From Alphaproteobacteria bacterium (GTDB taxonomy: Bacteria > Pseudomonadota > Alphaproteobacteria > Caulobacterales > Caulobacteraceae), in assembly GCA_018821435.1 (NCBI GenBank), contig JAHJME010000037.1, positions 186,001 through 250,000 of the forward strand: a DNA stretch of 64,000 bases, written 5' to 3'. Of the stretch, positions 53,228 through 62,205 are shown one piece after another. The number at the start of each line of letters is the position of its first letter. Within the stretch, counting starts at the first letter, position 1. Both the position numbers and the translations under genes were made by a program. The notes beneath the pieces were generated by a model. It was not told the origin of the DNA. It ran no database searches and was given only the letters and a program-made list of their open reading frames with translations.

Positions 53228-54004
53228 TCAACCCGGCGCGATCAGCAGGGCCGGGCGGCAGCGCCAGATCTCACGCCGCTCCAGGACGAGACCAAGGCCC
53301 CGCTCCTGGTCCAGGAGCATCTCGCGCGACAGGACCACCACGTCGGCGGGGAAATTGTCGAGCCAGCGCAGCACCCCCGGGTCCGCCGGGCCGAAGCGCA
53401 TGGGATAGATCTCGACACCGTCCGGCCGCAGGCGCTCGCAAGCCAGCGCCAGCTTGTAGCGCGCGTCCATGCCGATCGGCTCCAGGACCACGACATCGAG
53501 GCGCACGCCCGCGAGACTCGGATGATGTGCGGCGAACGCCAGCGTCCTGTGGTGGTCGGGGTTGGCGTCCAGGAGGACGAGGGCGCGCCGCGCCGGAAGG
53601 CGGACGCGCGCGACCAGACAGAGGGGGCGACGCCCGTGCCGCAGCACGCCGGCGGCGTGGACGCCCAGGCCGGTCTTCGCGCCGCCCCGGCCCATCACCA
53701 CCACGGAGGCGGAAGATTCAGCCGCCAACACCGCCTCGACCACGTCGCCGCGATCGAGCCTCAGGTGGCGCGCGGCCGTCCCATGGGCCGCCAGCCGGTC
53801 GCGCGCCGTGAGCACCACGCGCCGGGGGCCGCCGCGCGACGGCTCGACGTGCAGCACATCCACGAACGGTCCAGCGGACCGCGCCAGCCAGGCGGCATAG
53901 GCGCAGACCGCGGGGGCCTCGGGCGAGGCGTCCACGCAAGCCAGCACGCCTGGCGGGTGGACCCGCGGCGGAGCGGTCCGGTCGTCGCTCAGTCGAGCAG
54001 CCAT
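53228..54004 (-). CDS. Tandem universal stress protein
   Basis: 258 residues. First half ACVDASPEAPAVCAYAAWLA and SSASVVVMGRGGAKTGLGVH; second half RALVLLDANPDHHRTLAFAA and PADVVVLSREMLLDQERGLG. Same two-half plan and closing motif (VVLSREMLL) as the Usp at 46904 (IIMSREMLF), so the two are paralogues. Usp proteins accumulate under starvation and low oxygen in many bacteria; the exact role is unknown. Its ATG lies 16 bases inside the DUF4336 gene, so the two are coupled. Confidence 0.92.
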   Translation of the reverse strand: MAARLSDDRTAPPRVHPPGVLACVDASPEAPAVCAYAAWLARSAGPFVDVLHVEPSRGGPRRVVLTARDRLAAHGTAARHLRLDRGDVVEAVLAAESSASVVVMGRGGAKTGLGVHAAGVLRHGRRPLCLVARVRLPARRALVLLDANPDHHRTLAFAAHHPSLAGVRLDVVVLEPIGMDARYKLALACERLRPDGVEIYPMRFGPADPGVLRWLDNFPADVVVLSREMLLDQERGLGLVLERREIWRCRPALLIAPG

Positions 54005-54735
54005 TGGAAGGCGCGGCGAAGCCGGGTGGCGCCGTCGTTCTCGAACCCGCGGCCATGGGCGATCACGACCCGTTCGGGGCGCCAGGCCAGCATACGTTCG
54101 ACGGCCTGCCGCAACGGCGCGCGCGGGAAGGTGAGGCGCATGTCGCAGGCCATGCCGCCGTGGGGCGCCTGGACCCCGGCGAACCGGGTGAGCCGGCGCA
54201 TCCAGCGCGCATGGATCCGCTGCGCCTCGAAGTTCTCGATCAGGTCGGTGAGGATGAGCGTGCGCGTGGCCGTGTGGAAGAAGACCACCTCGGTCATGAA
54301 ACGCCCGGCCACCGGCAGGGTCTGGAGATGGCCGTCCCAGGGATAGCCCGACGCCTTGGTCAGGGGCCGGCCCTCAAAGGAGAGGTGGCGGTGGGCCTGC
54401 TGCGGCAGGCGCGGCGCCAGATAGGCCTGCGCGCCCGGGTAGGCGGCCTTCCACTCGGGCAGCCACCAGTAGTGCAGCCGGTTCGGGCCGATCAGCCATC
54501 GCGGCGTTCCCAGGGTCGCGATCGCCGCCTGAAGCTCCGGCGTCAGGGCGGTCGGGGAGTGGATGAAGAGATCGCGGCCCCGCAGTCGGACGATGGTCAT
54601 GCGCGTCGAAATGGGCAGGCTGAGCCCGACGAGCCCGAAGCGGATCGTCGGGCCGTCCACGATCCAAATGTCCGGCGCGACCGGCTTCAGCACGTTGAGC
54701 GGCGCATAGGCCTCCAGCGGGGCAGACGGTCTCAC
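53989..54735 (-). CDS. DUF4336 protein (MBL-like fold)
   Basis: 248 residues from GTG 54735. DUF4336 pattern: WIVDGPTIRFGLVGLSLPIS, STRMTIVRLRGRDLFIHSPT, RWLIGPNRLHYWWLPEWK, FHTATRTLILTDLIENFE, RVVIAHGRGFENDGA. Related to metallo-beta-lactamase folds, with partly lost metal ligands; function unknown. Upstream member of a two-gene unit with the Usp. A low-complexity 80-codon frame precedes it with a GTGA overlap (54732-54974), but I do not count it as a gene. Confidence 0.88.
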   Translation of the reverse strand: MRPSAPLEAYAPLNVLKPVAPDIWIVDGPTIRFGLVGLSLPISTRMTIVRLRGRDLFIHSPTALTPELQAAIATLGTPRWLIGPNRLHYWWLPEWKAAYPGAQAYLAPRLPQQAHRHLSFEGRPLTKASGYPWDGHLQTLPVAGRFMTEVVFFHTATRTLILTDLIENFEAQRIHARWMRRLTRFAGVQAPHGGMACDMRLTFPRAPLRQAVERMLAWRPERVVIAHGRGFENDGATRLRRAFQWLLD

Positions 54736-55152
54736 GCGGCGCGGCTCCTCGTCGTTAGGACGCCTGCGTCGGACACGCGGCTAGGCCGGCCGGACGACGC
54801 GGCCGGCGTCTGGATTTCGGACAAATCTTCCCCGTTCAGTCCGTATCCTCCCGTCACCACGCGGGCGGACGCCTTCCGAGACGGCGGCGAGAATCGAAGC
54901 GCGACGCCGGCGACGGGGGGGCGAGCCGGCGCCGCGCGGATCGTGGTTGCGACCCTGCTCAAGCTGTAGGGCATGGGACGTTACATCGTAAGACGATATG
55001 TTGTCACAAGCCCGTGAGTTGCAACCTTCCGGGTTGGGCGCAGAGCCAGGTCGAAGCCGACATATGGCCGGCGCGATGGCGCGGCCATCGGCGCCTTTGG
55101 GGGCTGAACGGGCTTGATCGGGCGATGACGCTGGCGCAGGATGCGGAAAAGC
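54736..55152. other. 417-base gap holding palindrome site 4
   Basis: Divergent promoter region between the DUF4336/Usp unit (minus) and the small gene at 55169. Contains the perfect palindrome at 54985-54997. The short frames inside are low-complexity Arg/Ala/Pro products typical of GC-rich non-coding DNA. Confidence 0.45.
54985..54997 (+). promoter_or_regulatory. ATCG-N5-CGAT palindrome, site 4
   Basis: ATCGTAAGACGAT, perfect 5-bp arms around AAG; followed by ATGTTG on the plus strand and GTAACG on the minus strand, so it could serve either direction. Confidence 0.6.
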
Positions 55153-55165
55153 ATCGTTGAACGAT
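55153..55165 (+). promoter_or_regulatory. ATCG-N5-CGAT palindrome, site 5
   Basis: ATCGTTGAACGAT, AT-CG arms around TTGAA (ATCGTT/AACGAT is a perfect 6-bp pair around one G), followed by CTAATG. It contains the TTG that would otherwise be the first start codon of the next small gene. Confidence 0.55.
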
Positions 55166-55168
55166 CTA

Positions 55169-55369
55169 ATGCAAAACTCCGCCGTTCTTCCCGCCGAGAT
55201 CGCGGCTGATCTGCGGCTGCGTGCACGCCAGGCCTCTGGGCCGGCGCGCACATATCTGCTTTGGCTCGCGGCGGAGTGGGAGAAGTCGGGCGACCGCAAC
55301 GATCCCGATCTGCTCACGCCACGGGGCCGCCGAACGTCGTGGCGAGAGACGGAGGTCGACCCCGGCTAG
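55169..55369 (+). CDS. Small helical protein
   Basis: 66 residues from ATG 55169 (TTG 55157 lies in a palindrome and is less likely). LPAEIAADLRLRARQASGPA followed by TYLLWLAAEWEKSGD resembles the widespread alphaproteobacterial small proteins with an R-A-x-x-A ... W-L-x-x-A-x-x-W helix pair. No signal or membrane part. Function unknown; the position right after a palindrome suggests tight regulation. Confidence 0.5.
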   Translation: MQNSAVLPAEIAADLRLRARQASGPARTYLLWLAAEWEKSGDRNDPDLLTPRGRRTSWRETEVDPG

Positions 55370-55416
55370 TTCGATTTCGCCCGCAGCCCCCTCAAATGGG
55401 TGCGGCAGACCAGAAC

Positions 55417-55429
55417 AATCGCGTCGCGA
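55417..55429 (+). promoter_or_regulatory. ATCG-N5-CGAT palindrome, site 6
   Basis: ATCGCGTCGCGAT followed by GTATCA, 38 bases before the XRE-like gene at 55468. Same spacing and same GTAT flank as site 3. Confidence 0.6.
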
Positions 55430-55467
55430 TGTATCAGGCAGCCGTGATTGGAGATTCTGGGACGACC

Positions 55468-55779
55468 ATGTCGACATCCGACACAGCGATGAGCCCGCAG
55501 ATCGAGTCGCCGCGACGCCGACGGGGACGGCCCGCGACGACGACCGCCGACCCGATCCAGCTCAGGCCTTCGACCTGTCGCCGACGCCGCCTGGCGCTCG
55601 GGCTGTCCACCTATGAACTGGCGCAGCGCGCGCGACTCGACGAACAGACCGTGGTGCGGTTCGAAGTCGCGCTGGGCCGTCCCCGCCCGATCACGGTGAT
55701 CGCCCTGCATAAGGCGCTCAGCCGCTTGGAGCGCCCCGGCGACAGGGCGGCGCGGCGCGCGCCGGGTCGGGTGGTTTGA
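55468..55779 (+). CDS. Small XRE-like HTH protein, copy 1
   Basis: 103 residues. The Arg-rich N-terminus (PRRRRGRPATTTADP, AT-hook-like RRRGRP) precedes a helix-turn-helix: CRRRRLALGLSTYELAQRAR, then DEQTVVRFEVALGRPRPITV and IALHKALSRLE. This is the pattern of XRE/Cro-type proteins with a very short fold. A paralogue of exactly the same length lies at 62206, and both are preceded by an ATCG-N5-CGAT palindrome, so autoregulation or shared control is likely. Target DNA unknown. Confidence 0.82.
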   Translation: MSTSDTAMSPQIESPRRRRGRPATTTADPIQLRPSTCRRRRLALGLSTYELAQRARLDEQTVVRFEVALGRPRPITVIALHKALSRLERPGDRAARRAPGRVV

Positions 55780-55782
55780 GGC

Positions 55783-56010
55783 GTGAACGGATCGGCGCTC
55801 ATGCATGGCCTGGTCGTCATTGCGGGGGCTCTGGTCGCCGCGACACTTGGCGCGGCCGCCGGGCAGGGCCTGGCGCTGGAGCCAGGTGCGCTGGGTCCCG
55901 TCGGCGGCGCGCGGCTCTATGTCTCGGGTCCGAGGTTGTTGGCGCATGCCGACGCACGGGCGCGCGTTGGCGACGTGGATTCAAGGACCGATCCACGACC
56001 TGGGATCTAG
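55783..56010 (+). CDS. Possible small exported or membrane peptide
   Basis: 75 codons from GTG 55783, three bases after the XRE-like stop. The start (LMHGLVVIAGALVAATLGAA) could be a signal or membrane helix, the rest is unremarkable. No homologue recognised and no clear ribosome site; co-transcription with the XRE gene is the only support. Confidence 0.3.
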   Translation: MNGSALMHGLVVIAGALVAATLGAAAGQGLALEPGALGPVGGARLYVSGPRLLAHADARARVGDVDSRTDPRPGI

Positions 56011-56237
56011 CGGCCAAACTCGAACGAAGTTGAGGCTGTCCAATTCACCTGAACCGCACTGAAGACGGTTGGGCGGACGCCCGGCGGCCCACTCCGAGGT
56101 CGAAACCGCATCGGCCCATGGCCGTTAGCATCTGCAAGGCAAGGCGTTGCGAGCGATGTAGTTCCGCGACCCCCATCAACGGCGCGACGCCTTGGACGCG
56201 ACGAAACGCTCGGCCACACGCCAACAGGAGGACGTCG

Positions 56238-56498
56238 ATGTCGGTGATCCGGGAGCCCACGTCTGGATGTGGCGGCGACGCCACGATGGACCGCTGGCAT
56301 ACGTCCCTGGCGTCGGCAGGGCGCGACGATGACCCCGACAAGGGCTTGGACGTCGACCGAGAGGTGCTCGACGATGGGCAGGAAGAAGTGTTTTCCTACA
56401 CGGCGGTCGCTTCGGGGCAGGTCGCAGATCCAAAGGCGCTCGGTCCTGAGGACCTTGCGCGGGCGCCCAAGTCGCCGGGACCCATCCGCACAAGCTAG
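56238..56498 (+). CDS. Small acidic uncharacterised protein
   Basis: 86 residues from ATG 56238, with a strong AGGAGG six bases upstream, one of the best ribosome sites in the window; the 40 open codons upstream lack one. Acidic centre (DDDPDKGLDVDREVLDDGQE) and a PKALGPEDLARAPKSPG tail. No signal peptide, no family recognised. It converges on the ClC gene across 108 bases. Confidence 0.6.
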   Translation: MSVIREPTSGCGGDATMDRWHTSLASAGRDDDPDKGLDVDREVLDDGQEEVFSYTAVASGQVADPKALGPEDLARAPKSPGPIRTS

Positions 56499-56606
56499 GC
56501 CGACGCGCGCGCGGCTTTAGGGGTCGGCTCAGCGCCGCGATCCCCGCTCGCAGGTCCAAGCCATGTCGACCCCTGCAAGCGTCGCCAGATCCCGCCGATG
56601 ACGGGA

Positions 56607-57953
56607 CTACGCGTCGCTGGCGTGATGTCGGCCCGCGGTGTTCGCGGGTTCGGTCGCGCGCCGCCAGGTCTGGGCGAGAACGTGGTAGAGCGGCTGCGGC
56701 ATCACCAGTCCTGACGACCAGCGGGCCAGGAGGGCGCTCAGCATCAGTGGCCCCACGAGGGCCGGGTCGCGCGTCATCTCCATCAGGATGACGGCGCTCG
56801 TGAGCGGAGCCTGGACGACACCGGTCAGATAGCTCGCCATACCGAGCACGACGGCGTCGCCCCCGGCCACGCCGAGGCCCATGTGTCCGAACGCTGCGCC
56901 CAGCCCCGCCCCGATCGACAGCGACGGAGCGAAGATGCCGCCCGGAATGCCGGAGCAGGCCGCCGCCAGTGTCGCCAGCCATTTCGCGCCGGCGAATTCG
57001 AGCCCGCGACCGGCGGATCCCTGGAGGATCGCCTTGGCCTCCTCGTATCCTGCGCCGAAGGTCAGCCCGCCCGTGGCGGCGGCGATCGCCGCCGCCACGG
57101 CGCCGCAGATCAGGGCGAACACCACGGGGCGACGGCGCCGCCAAGCCGCCAGGCCGGCGTCGCCCGGTCCGATTACCGCCACAAGCGTTCGGGCGAAGGC
57201 GCCGCCCAACAGGCCGCCCGCCAGTCCGACCAGCGGCGCCGCCAGCCAGGCCGACGTCAGGGCGGTCCCGTGGCTTCGAACGCCGAAGTAGGCGTAGTCC
57301 CCTTGCAGGGCGTAGGCGGTGAACCCGGACACGACCACGACGAGGATCACCGCGGTGTGCGTGCGCCGCTCGAAACTGCGGGCGAGTTCCTCGACGGCGA
57401 AGACCACCCCGGCGATCGGCGTGTTGAACGCCGCCGCCACGCCCGCTGCCCCACCGGCGATGATCAGGGCCCGGCGCCCCGGCCCGCCGCGCAGACCGCG
57501 TGTCAACGACCGCTGGATGCCAGCCACCACCTGCACCGTCGGCCCTTCACGGCCAATGGACGCGCCGCAGAGCAGGCCGAGGACCGAGAGGAGGACCTTG
57601 AAGGCCGCCGTTCGCAAGGTCACGCGCTGGCCGTCCCACCGACCGCGCCAGCGGAATTCAGCCGCCGCGACGACCTGTGGAATGCCGCTGCCGGCGGCTT
57701 CGGGCGCCAGTCGCCGTGTCAGCCAGACCAGGCCGGCGAACCCCGCCGGGAGCAGCGCCAGCATGGCCCAAGGCGCCTGCCGATAGAGGTCCGCGTGGAG
57801 GCGCATCGTCGCGTCGCAGAGGCGGGCGAACATGGCGGCGACGAGGCCGCCGACCACCGCCACGGCCACGATGTAGCCGGTCCGAAGCATGCGACGGATA
57901 TGGAGCCGGCTCGCCAGACGCTCGCGCCGACTGCGTCCGGATCGAGGGACCAT
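56607..57953 (-). CDS. ClC-family chloride channel/antiporter
   Basis: 448 residues from ATG 57953; open codons further upstream read out of a low-complexity stretch. ClC signatures: GSGIPQVVAAAEF, the gating-glutamate loop GASIGREGPTVQ, then GIPGGIFAPSLSIGAGLGAA. About ten to twelve hydrophobic segments and no C-terminal CBS domains. It moves Cl- (or exchanges it for protons) across the inner membrane, useful in acid or osmotic stress. Divergent from the transglycosylase gene. Confidence 0.93.
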   Translation of the reverse strand: MVPRSGRSRRERLASRLHIRRMLRTGYIVAVAVVGGLVAAMFARLCDATMRLHADLYRQAPWAMLALLPAGFAGLVWLTRRLAPEAAGSGIPQVVAAAEFRWRGRWDGQRVTLRTAAFKVLLSVLGLLCGASIGREGPTVQVVAGIQRSLTRGLRGGPGRRALIIAGGAAGVAAAFNTPIAGVVFAVEELARSFERRTHTAVILVVVVSGFTAYALQGDYAYFGVRSHGTALTSAWLAAPLVGLAGGLLGGAFARTLVAVIGPGDAGLAAWRRRRPVVFALICGAVAAAIAAATGGLTFGAGYEEAKAILQGSAGRGLEFAGAKWLATLAAACSGIPGGIFAPSLSIGAGLGAAFGHMGLGVAGGDAVVLGMASYLTGVVQAPLTSAVILMEMTRDPALVGPLMLSALLARWSSGLVMPQPLYHVLAQTWRRATEPANTAGRHHASDA

Positions 57954-58024
57954 GCCGCGAAACCATCTCACGGCGTGTCTATGCCGGGTCGCCACGAGGC
58001 ATGCAATCGTGGCCTGTACGTTAG

Positions 58025-58037
58025 ATCGCAGTACGTT
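58025..58037 (+). promoter_or_regulatory. ATCG-N5-CGAT-like palindrome, site 8 (one mismatch)
   Basis: ATCGCAGTACGTT, last arm CGTT instead of CGAT, between the ClC and transglycosylase genes. Weakest member of the set and without the RTA flank. Confidence 0.3.
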
Positions 58038-58200
58038 GCATCGAGGACTGCGACCACCTTCCTGCCGATGTGATCGCCCCCGCGCGCGCCTCACCGGATT
58101 GTGAGTCCCGGGACCCCGATCTGCGCCCGCGCCCGCGTCGACACTGGTTATGGTCCGCGCGTCGGGCGCCGGCGGGGCCGTAGCTGCTGAAGAGGTTGAG

Positions 58201-59775
58201 TTGCAGAGAAGTCTGACCGGAGGCGTCGCCGCCATCTGTCTAATGCTGGGCCCAGTTGCGCATCCCGCAGGCGCGACGACCCTGGCGACCGAAAGCCTCG
58301 CGGACGGGCCGCCAGCAGATTGTGGCGCGTCCTCCGCGCAGCTCTCCAGTGCGCTCGTCGCCGCGCGCCGTGGCGATCTGTCTGCCGCCCAGCGCGGCCG
58401 GGCCGCCCTTTGCGATCCGATCGACATCAAGCTGGTGGACTGGGCGCTGGCGGACGCGGCGGGATCGAAGCTTTCGACGGACGAGCTCCAGGCGATGCAG
58501 GCGGCGCTGCGCGGCTGGGCGGGCGAGAGGCATCGCGCAGGCCTGCTCGCCGCCCGAACGTCAGCGCGCCTGGCCGACCTCGACGCGCCCGACGACACCG
58601 AGCGCACGCGGGACTATCGCGCGCGCCGCCAGCGCATGGGTCTGGCCCTGCGTGGCGGCGATGCGCGCTCCGCCTATGCCTCCGTCACGGGTCATGCCCA
58701 GCGGCCCGGCTCCGTGGCCTATGCCGAACTGGAGTCCTTCGCGGGTTGGCTGGCGCTGACCAAGCTGCGCGACGCCAGCGCGGCCGAGCGGCATTTCGGC
58801 CGTCTCGACACGGCAGTCCGCACGCCAGTGAGCAAGGCGCGCGCCGCCTATTGGCGAGGTCGAGCCGCAGAGCAGGCTGGCGACAAGATCGGCGCCCAGC
58901 TCGCCTATGTGCGAGGCGCGCGGTACGTGACCACCTTCTACGGACAGCTTGCGGCGGAGAAGGCCGGACTGGCGGACCTGGTCCTGACCCCGGACCCGCG
59001 TCCGAGCGTCGCCGAACGGCTCGCCTTCGAAAACGCCGCTACGACGCGCGCGCTGAGCCGCCTTGCGGTGGTGGGGGACCGCACGCTGCTACGCCGCTTT
59101 GCGCTGCAGCAGGCCGACCAGGTGCGCGGCGACATGGAACTGGCCCTGCTCGTCGATGCGCTCAAGAGTCTCGGCGAGACCGAGGTGTCGCTCCTGGCGT
59201 ACCGACGCGGCGCAAGATTGGGGTACGTGCTTTATGAACGGGGCTATCCGTTGGCGCCGCTGCCCGCGACGCCCGGCGGCGCCGAGCCGGCGTTGGTGCT
59301 GGCGATCACGCGACAGGAGAGCCAGTTCGATCCGCGGGTGCGCTCCCACGCGGGCGCGCGGGGCATGATGCAGATCCTTCCCAGCACCGGCCGACAGGTC
59401 GCGCGTCGCGTTGGCCTCGCTTGGCGCGACGACCTCCTGTGGGACGCGGCGGCGAACATGCAGCTCGGATCGCGCTATCTGGGTGACCTCACCGAGGGGT
59501 TCGGGGGCAGCTATGTCTTGGCGGCCGCCGGCTACAATGCCGGGCCGGGACGACCCAGGGCCTGGGTCGGTGTCTGCGGCGATCCGACGTCGGCGCCGGT
59601 GGACCCGATCGACTTCATCGAGTGCATCCCGTTCGGCGAGACTCGCGACTATGTGATGAACGTGCTGTCGAACTATCAGGTCTATCGCGCGCGCCTGAAC
59701 GGCGGACACGCCCGCCTCACAGCCTCCGAAGCCCTACGCACGCCAGGCGCTGCGCGCGCGACGGAACTCGACTGA
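58201..59775 (+). CDS. Soluble lytic murein transglycosylase
   Basis: 524 residues from TTG 58201, with GAAGAGG just upstream and a signal peptide (QRSLTGGVAAICLMLGPVAH); ATG 58150 is the alternative. A helical superhelix (about 40-370) precedes the SLT domain: ITRQESQFDPRVRSHAGARG with the catalytic Glu, MMQILPSTGRQVARRVG, NMQLGSRYLGDLTEGF and AAAGYNAGPGRPRAWVG. It cuts peptidoglycan, leaving 1,6-anhydro ends, in the periplasm. Length is a little below E. coli Slt70. Confidence 0.93.
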   Translation: MQRSLTGGVAAICLMLGPVAHPAGATTLATESLADGPPADCGASSAQLSSALVAARRGDLSAAQRGRAALCDPIDIKLVDWALADAAGSKLSTDELQAMQAALRGWAGERHRAGLLAARTSARLADLDAPDDTERTRDYRARRQRMGLALRGGDARSAYASVTGHAQRPGSVAYAELESFAGWLALTKLRDASAAERHFGRLDTAVRTPVSKARAAYWRGRAAEQAGDKIGAQLAYVRGARYVTTFYGQLAAEKAGLADLVLTPDPRPSVAERLAFENAATTRALSRLAVVGDRTLLRRFALQQADQVRGDMELALLVDALKSLGETEVSLLAYRRGARLGYVLYERGYPLAPLPATPGGAEPALVLAITRQESQFDPRVRSHAGARGMMQILPSTGRQVARRVGLAWRDDLLWDAAANMQLGSRYLGDLTEGFGGSYVLAAAGYNAGPGRPRAWVGVCGDPTSAPVDPIDFIECIPFGETRDYVMNVLSNYQVYRARLNGGHARLTASEALRTPGAARATELD

Positions 59776-59792
59776 ACCGCTCGATCGGCTGG

Positions 59793-60662
59793 CTAGTCGC
59801 GCCATTCTGCGAGCAAGCGGCCGTCGTCGCCGGCCTCGAACGCCACCCGGTCGAAGGTGACGGCATAGACGCAGACCGGGCGATGGTCGGCGGACTCGCT
59901 CCAGCACCGGGCGGTGCGTCCGTTCGGAAACGTCCCGAAGCGCCCCTCCAGCACGAGCCGATAGCCTCGGGTAGGCCTCAGCGGCGCGTCCTGGGCAAGC
60001 TTGAGCGTCTTTTCGTAGCCCCGGGCGCTCCGGCGCGCGACCCGCGAATCTTCCGCGAGGAACAGCTGCGCCAAGCCGAGAGTCGGGCTTGCCGCCGGCG
60101 TCGGCGCCGCCGGCACGGCCAGCGAGCGCTCGGGCGGACATCCCTCGGCATGCGACCAAGGTCTCGGGATCCAGAAGCCCTCCGCCGCCTCGATCGTCTT
60201 CGCGTCGGGCGCTTCCTGGAAGAGCGGCAGGGCCGTCCACGCGCCCGGATTGGCGATGAGCCGCACCGTACGGGCCTCGGGATCGAGTTCGTAAAAGGCC
60301 TGGGCGACGCCGTATCCGAGTTGGGGGCCTTCGCAGCCGAAGGGCAGGCGCAGAGCGAAGGTCCGGCCGGCGAGCGGACTTTTGGCGGCAGGCGCCGCAT
60401 TGTCGCCGCGCGCATAGGCATCGGCCGCGAGGCGGGCAGCGTCGAGCAAATCGGCGCGCGCGGCCGGAGGAACGGGCGCGGCGACGACCGGCGTGGGGGC
60501 CGCCGGTGGCGCATTTGCCGTCGGGGCGAGGGGCGCTTCGGGCTTGCGACCACCCCCAAAGGCCAACGCCGCGATGACGATGGCGGCACAGACGAGGGCG
60601 ACGATGACGGGCGCCACAAGGCCCAGCTTGCGGTCGGGAGACCTCGGTGTAGGGTCGGTCAT
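59793..60662 (-). CDS. Membrane-anchored uncharacterised protein
   Basis: 289 residues from ATG 60662. A short cytoplasmic start (TDPTPRSPDRK), one membrane helix (LGLVAPVIVALVCAAIVIAA), a Pro/Ala linker (APLAPTANAPPAAPTPVVAA), then a periplasmic domain with LPFGCEGPQLGYGVAQAFYE, EGFWIPRPWSHAEGCPPERS and GRFGTFPNGRTARCWSESAD. Three or more cysteines could form disulfides. No known family. It converges on the transglycosylase, 17 bases apart, and is divergent from the permease. Confidence 0.85.
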   Translation of the reverse strand: MTDPTPRSPDRKLGLVAPVIVALVCAAIVIAALAFGGGRKPEAPLAPTANAPPAAPTPVVAAPVPPAARADLLDAARLAADAYARGDNAAPAAKSPLAGRTFALRLPFGCEGPQLGYGVAQAFYELDPEARTVRLIANPGAWTALPLFQEAPDAKTIEAAEGFWIPRPWSHAEGCPPERSLAVPAAPTPAASPTLGLAQLFLAEDSRVARRSARGYEKTLKLAQDAPLRPTRGYRLVLEGRFGTFPNGRTARCWSESADHRPVCVYAVTFDRVAFEAGDDGRLLAEWRD

Positions 60663-60769
60663 GCCTGTACAATAGCAGATGTCGGCGGATGGTTCGGCCC
60701 CACGTCCGGTTTTCCGGTAGTCCGGCGGGCCCAGGCCACGAAACCCCGCCACAGGCGTTGCAGGAGCGG

Positions 60770-62065
60770 ATGAGCGCACCCCAGATCATCGCCCTAGCCG
60801 TTCTGGCCGCCGTCGTGGCCGCCCTGATCCATGGGAAGATGCGTTCCGATGTGGTCGCCCTGGCGGGCGCCGCCGTCCTGCTGGGCACGCGCACGGTGCG
60901 TCCCGTGGAGGTGCAAGGCGCCTTCGCCAGCCCGGCGATCATCGCCTTGGCGGCGCTCTTCGTGATCGCCTACGCCATGGAATTGTCGGGCCTACTGGGC
61001 CTGCTCATCCGCGCCGCCACGCGGCTCTGCGCCCGGATGGGCTCGGCCGGTCTCTGGATTGTCATCGCGCTTGCCGGCGGCGCATCGGCGTTCCTTAACA
61101 ATACCCCGATCGTGGTGCTGGCCGGTCCGGTGGTCCGCGATGTCGCCCAGTCGTTGAAGGTCTCGCCGAAGCGGTTCCTGATTCCGCTCTCCTACGTCAC
61201 CATCCTCGGCGGGGCCTGCACCCTGATCGGCACATCCACCAACCTCCTGGTCAACGACATGGCCCGCAACGCGGGTCAACCGGCCTTCAGCCTGTTTGAG
61301 ATCACGCCGGTGGGCCTGATCGTGGCCCTGGCCGGCGGCCTCTATTTGGTGCTGTTCAGCGACCGGCTGATCTCCCAGTCCGACACCGATGTCGAGCCGG
61401 TGGACGCGTCGCGGGCCGAGCAGAATGCCCCAGGGGACGATCCCAGCCTGTTCTTAACGGATCCGCCCTTCCAGCTCGGCCGCGCCCTGGCGTCACTGGC
61501 GGTGTTCGTGGCCGTGGTGGCCGCCGCAGCGCTGGGGGTCGCTCCGATCGCGGCCACGGCCTTCTCCGGTGCGGTGCTGCTGGTGCTGCTGCGGTTGATC
61601 AGCGTCGACGAGGCCTACCGGGGCCTGCGTCCCGAAGTGCTGTTCCTGATCGCCGGCATGGTGGTGGTCGGCCTGTCGCTGGAGGTCACCGGTCTGGCGG
61701 CGCTGGCCACCGACGCCTTGGTCGGGTGGGTGCATGACCTCGGGCCCTGGCTCGCGTTGGCGCTGATCTATGGCGCGACGCTTTTCCTGACCGAGATTCT
61801 CTCGAACGCCGCCGTGGCGGTCCTGCTGACGCCAGTGGCGGTGGCCTTGGCGGAGAGCCTCGGGGTAGACGCCCGCCCGTTCCTCGTAGGCGTCATGATG
61901 GCGGCCAGCGCGGCCTTTGCGACGCCGTTCGGGTATCAGACCAATGTGCTGGTCTACCAGCTCGGCCGCTATAGCTACCTCGACTTCGTCAAGATCGGCG
62001 TGCCCCTCAACCTGCTGACCTGGGTGGTGGGCGTCGCCGTCATTCCGCGGTTCTTCCCCTTCTAG
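60770..62065 (+). CDS. SLC13/ArsB-like anion permease
   Basis: 431 residues from ATG 60770 with GGAG four bases upstream; 27 open codons upstream are unsupported. Eleven or so membrane helices with the two inverted-repeat hairpin signatures: SAFLNNTPIVVLAGP and ILSNAAVAVLLTP, plus TLIGTSTNLLVND. This is the divalent anion:Na+ symporter/ion transporter superfamily (dicarboxylate, sulfate or arsenite). The central TrkA_C domains common in the 600-residue members are absent. Substrate not readable. Confidence 0.92.
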   Translation: MSAPQIIALAVLAAVVAALIHGKMRSDVVALAGAAVLLGTRTVRPVEVQGAFASPAIIALAALFVIAYAMELSGLLGLLIRAATRLCARMGSAGLWIVIALAGGASAFLNNTPIVVLAGPVVRDVAQSLKVSPKRFLIPLSYVTILGGACTLIGTSTNLLVNDMARNAGQPAFSLFEITPVGLIVALAGGLYLVLFSDRLISQSDTDVEPVDASRAEQNAPGDDPSLFLTDPPFQLGRALASLAVFVAVVAAAALGVAPIAATAFSGAVLLVLLRLISVDEAYRGLRPEVLFLIAGMVVVGLSLEVTGLAALATDALVGWVHDLGPWLALALIYGATLFLTEILSNAAVAVLLTPVAVALAESLGVDARPFLVGVMMAASAAFATPFGYQTNVLVYQLGRYSYLDFVKIGVPLNLLTWVVGVAVIPRFFPF

Positions 62066-62163
62066 CTGCCTTTGCCGCCATGTCATGGCCGCGAAGCGCA
62101 GATCAGGTCTCATGGAGCCTGGAACGCGCCGCTGCGCGCACTGATGCGCGAGACACTAGAAAT

Positions 62164-62176
62164 ATCGGATGACGAT
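62164..62176 (+). promoter_or_regulatory. ATCG-N5-CGAT palindrome, site 7
   Basis: ATCGGATGACGAT followed by GTATTA, 29 bases before the XRE-like gene at 62206. Confidence 0.6.
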
Positions 62177-62205
62177 GTATTACGGTGGGGCAGGGGGACT
62201 GTCCG

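Noticed and set aside
54732..54974. 80-codon minus-strand frame with GTGA overlap to DUF4336
   Set aside because: Overlap is suggestive, but the product is low-complexity and lacks a ribosome site; its start abuts palindrome site 4, which explains the region better.
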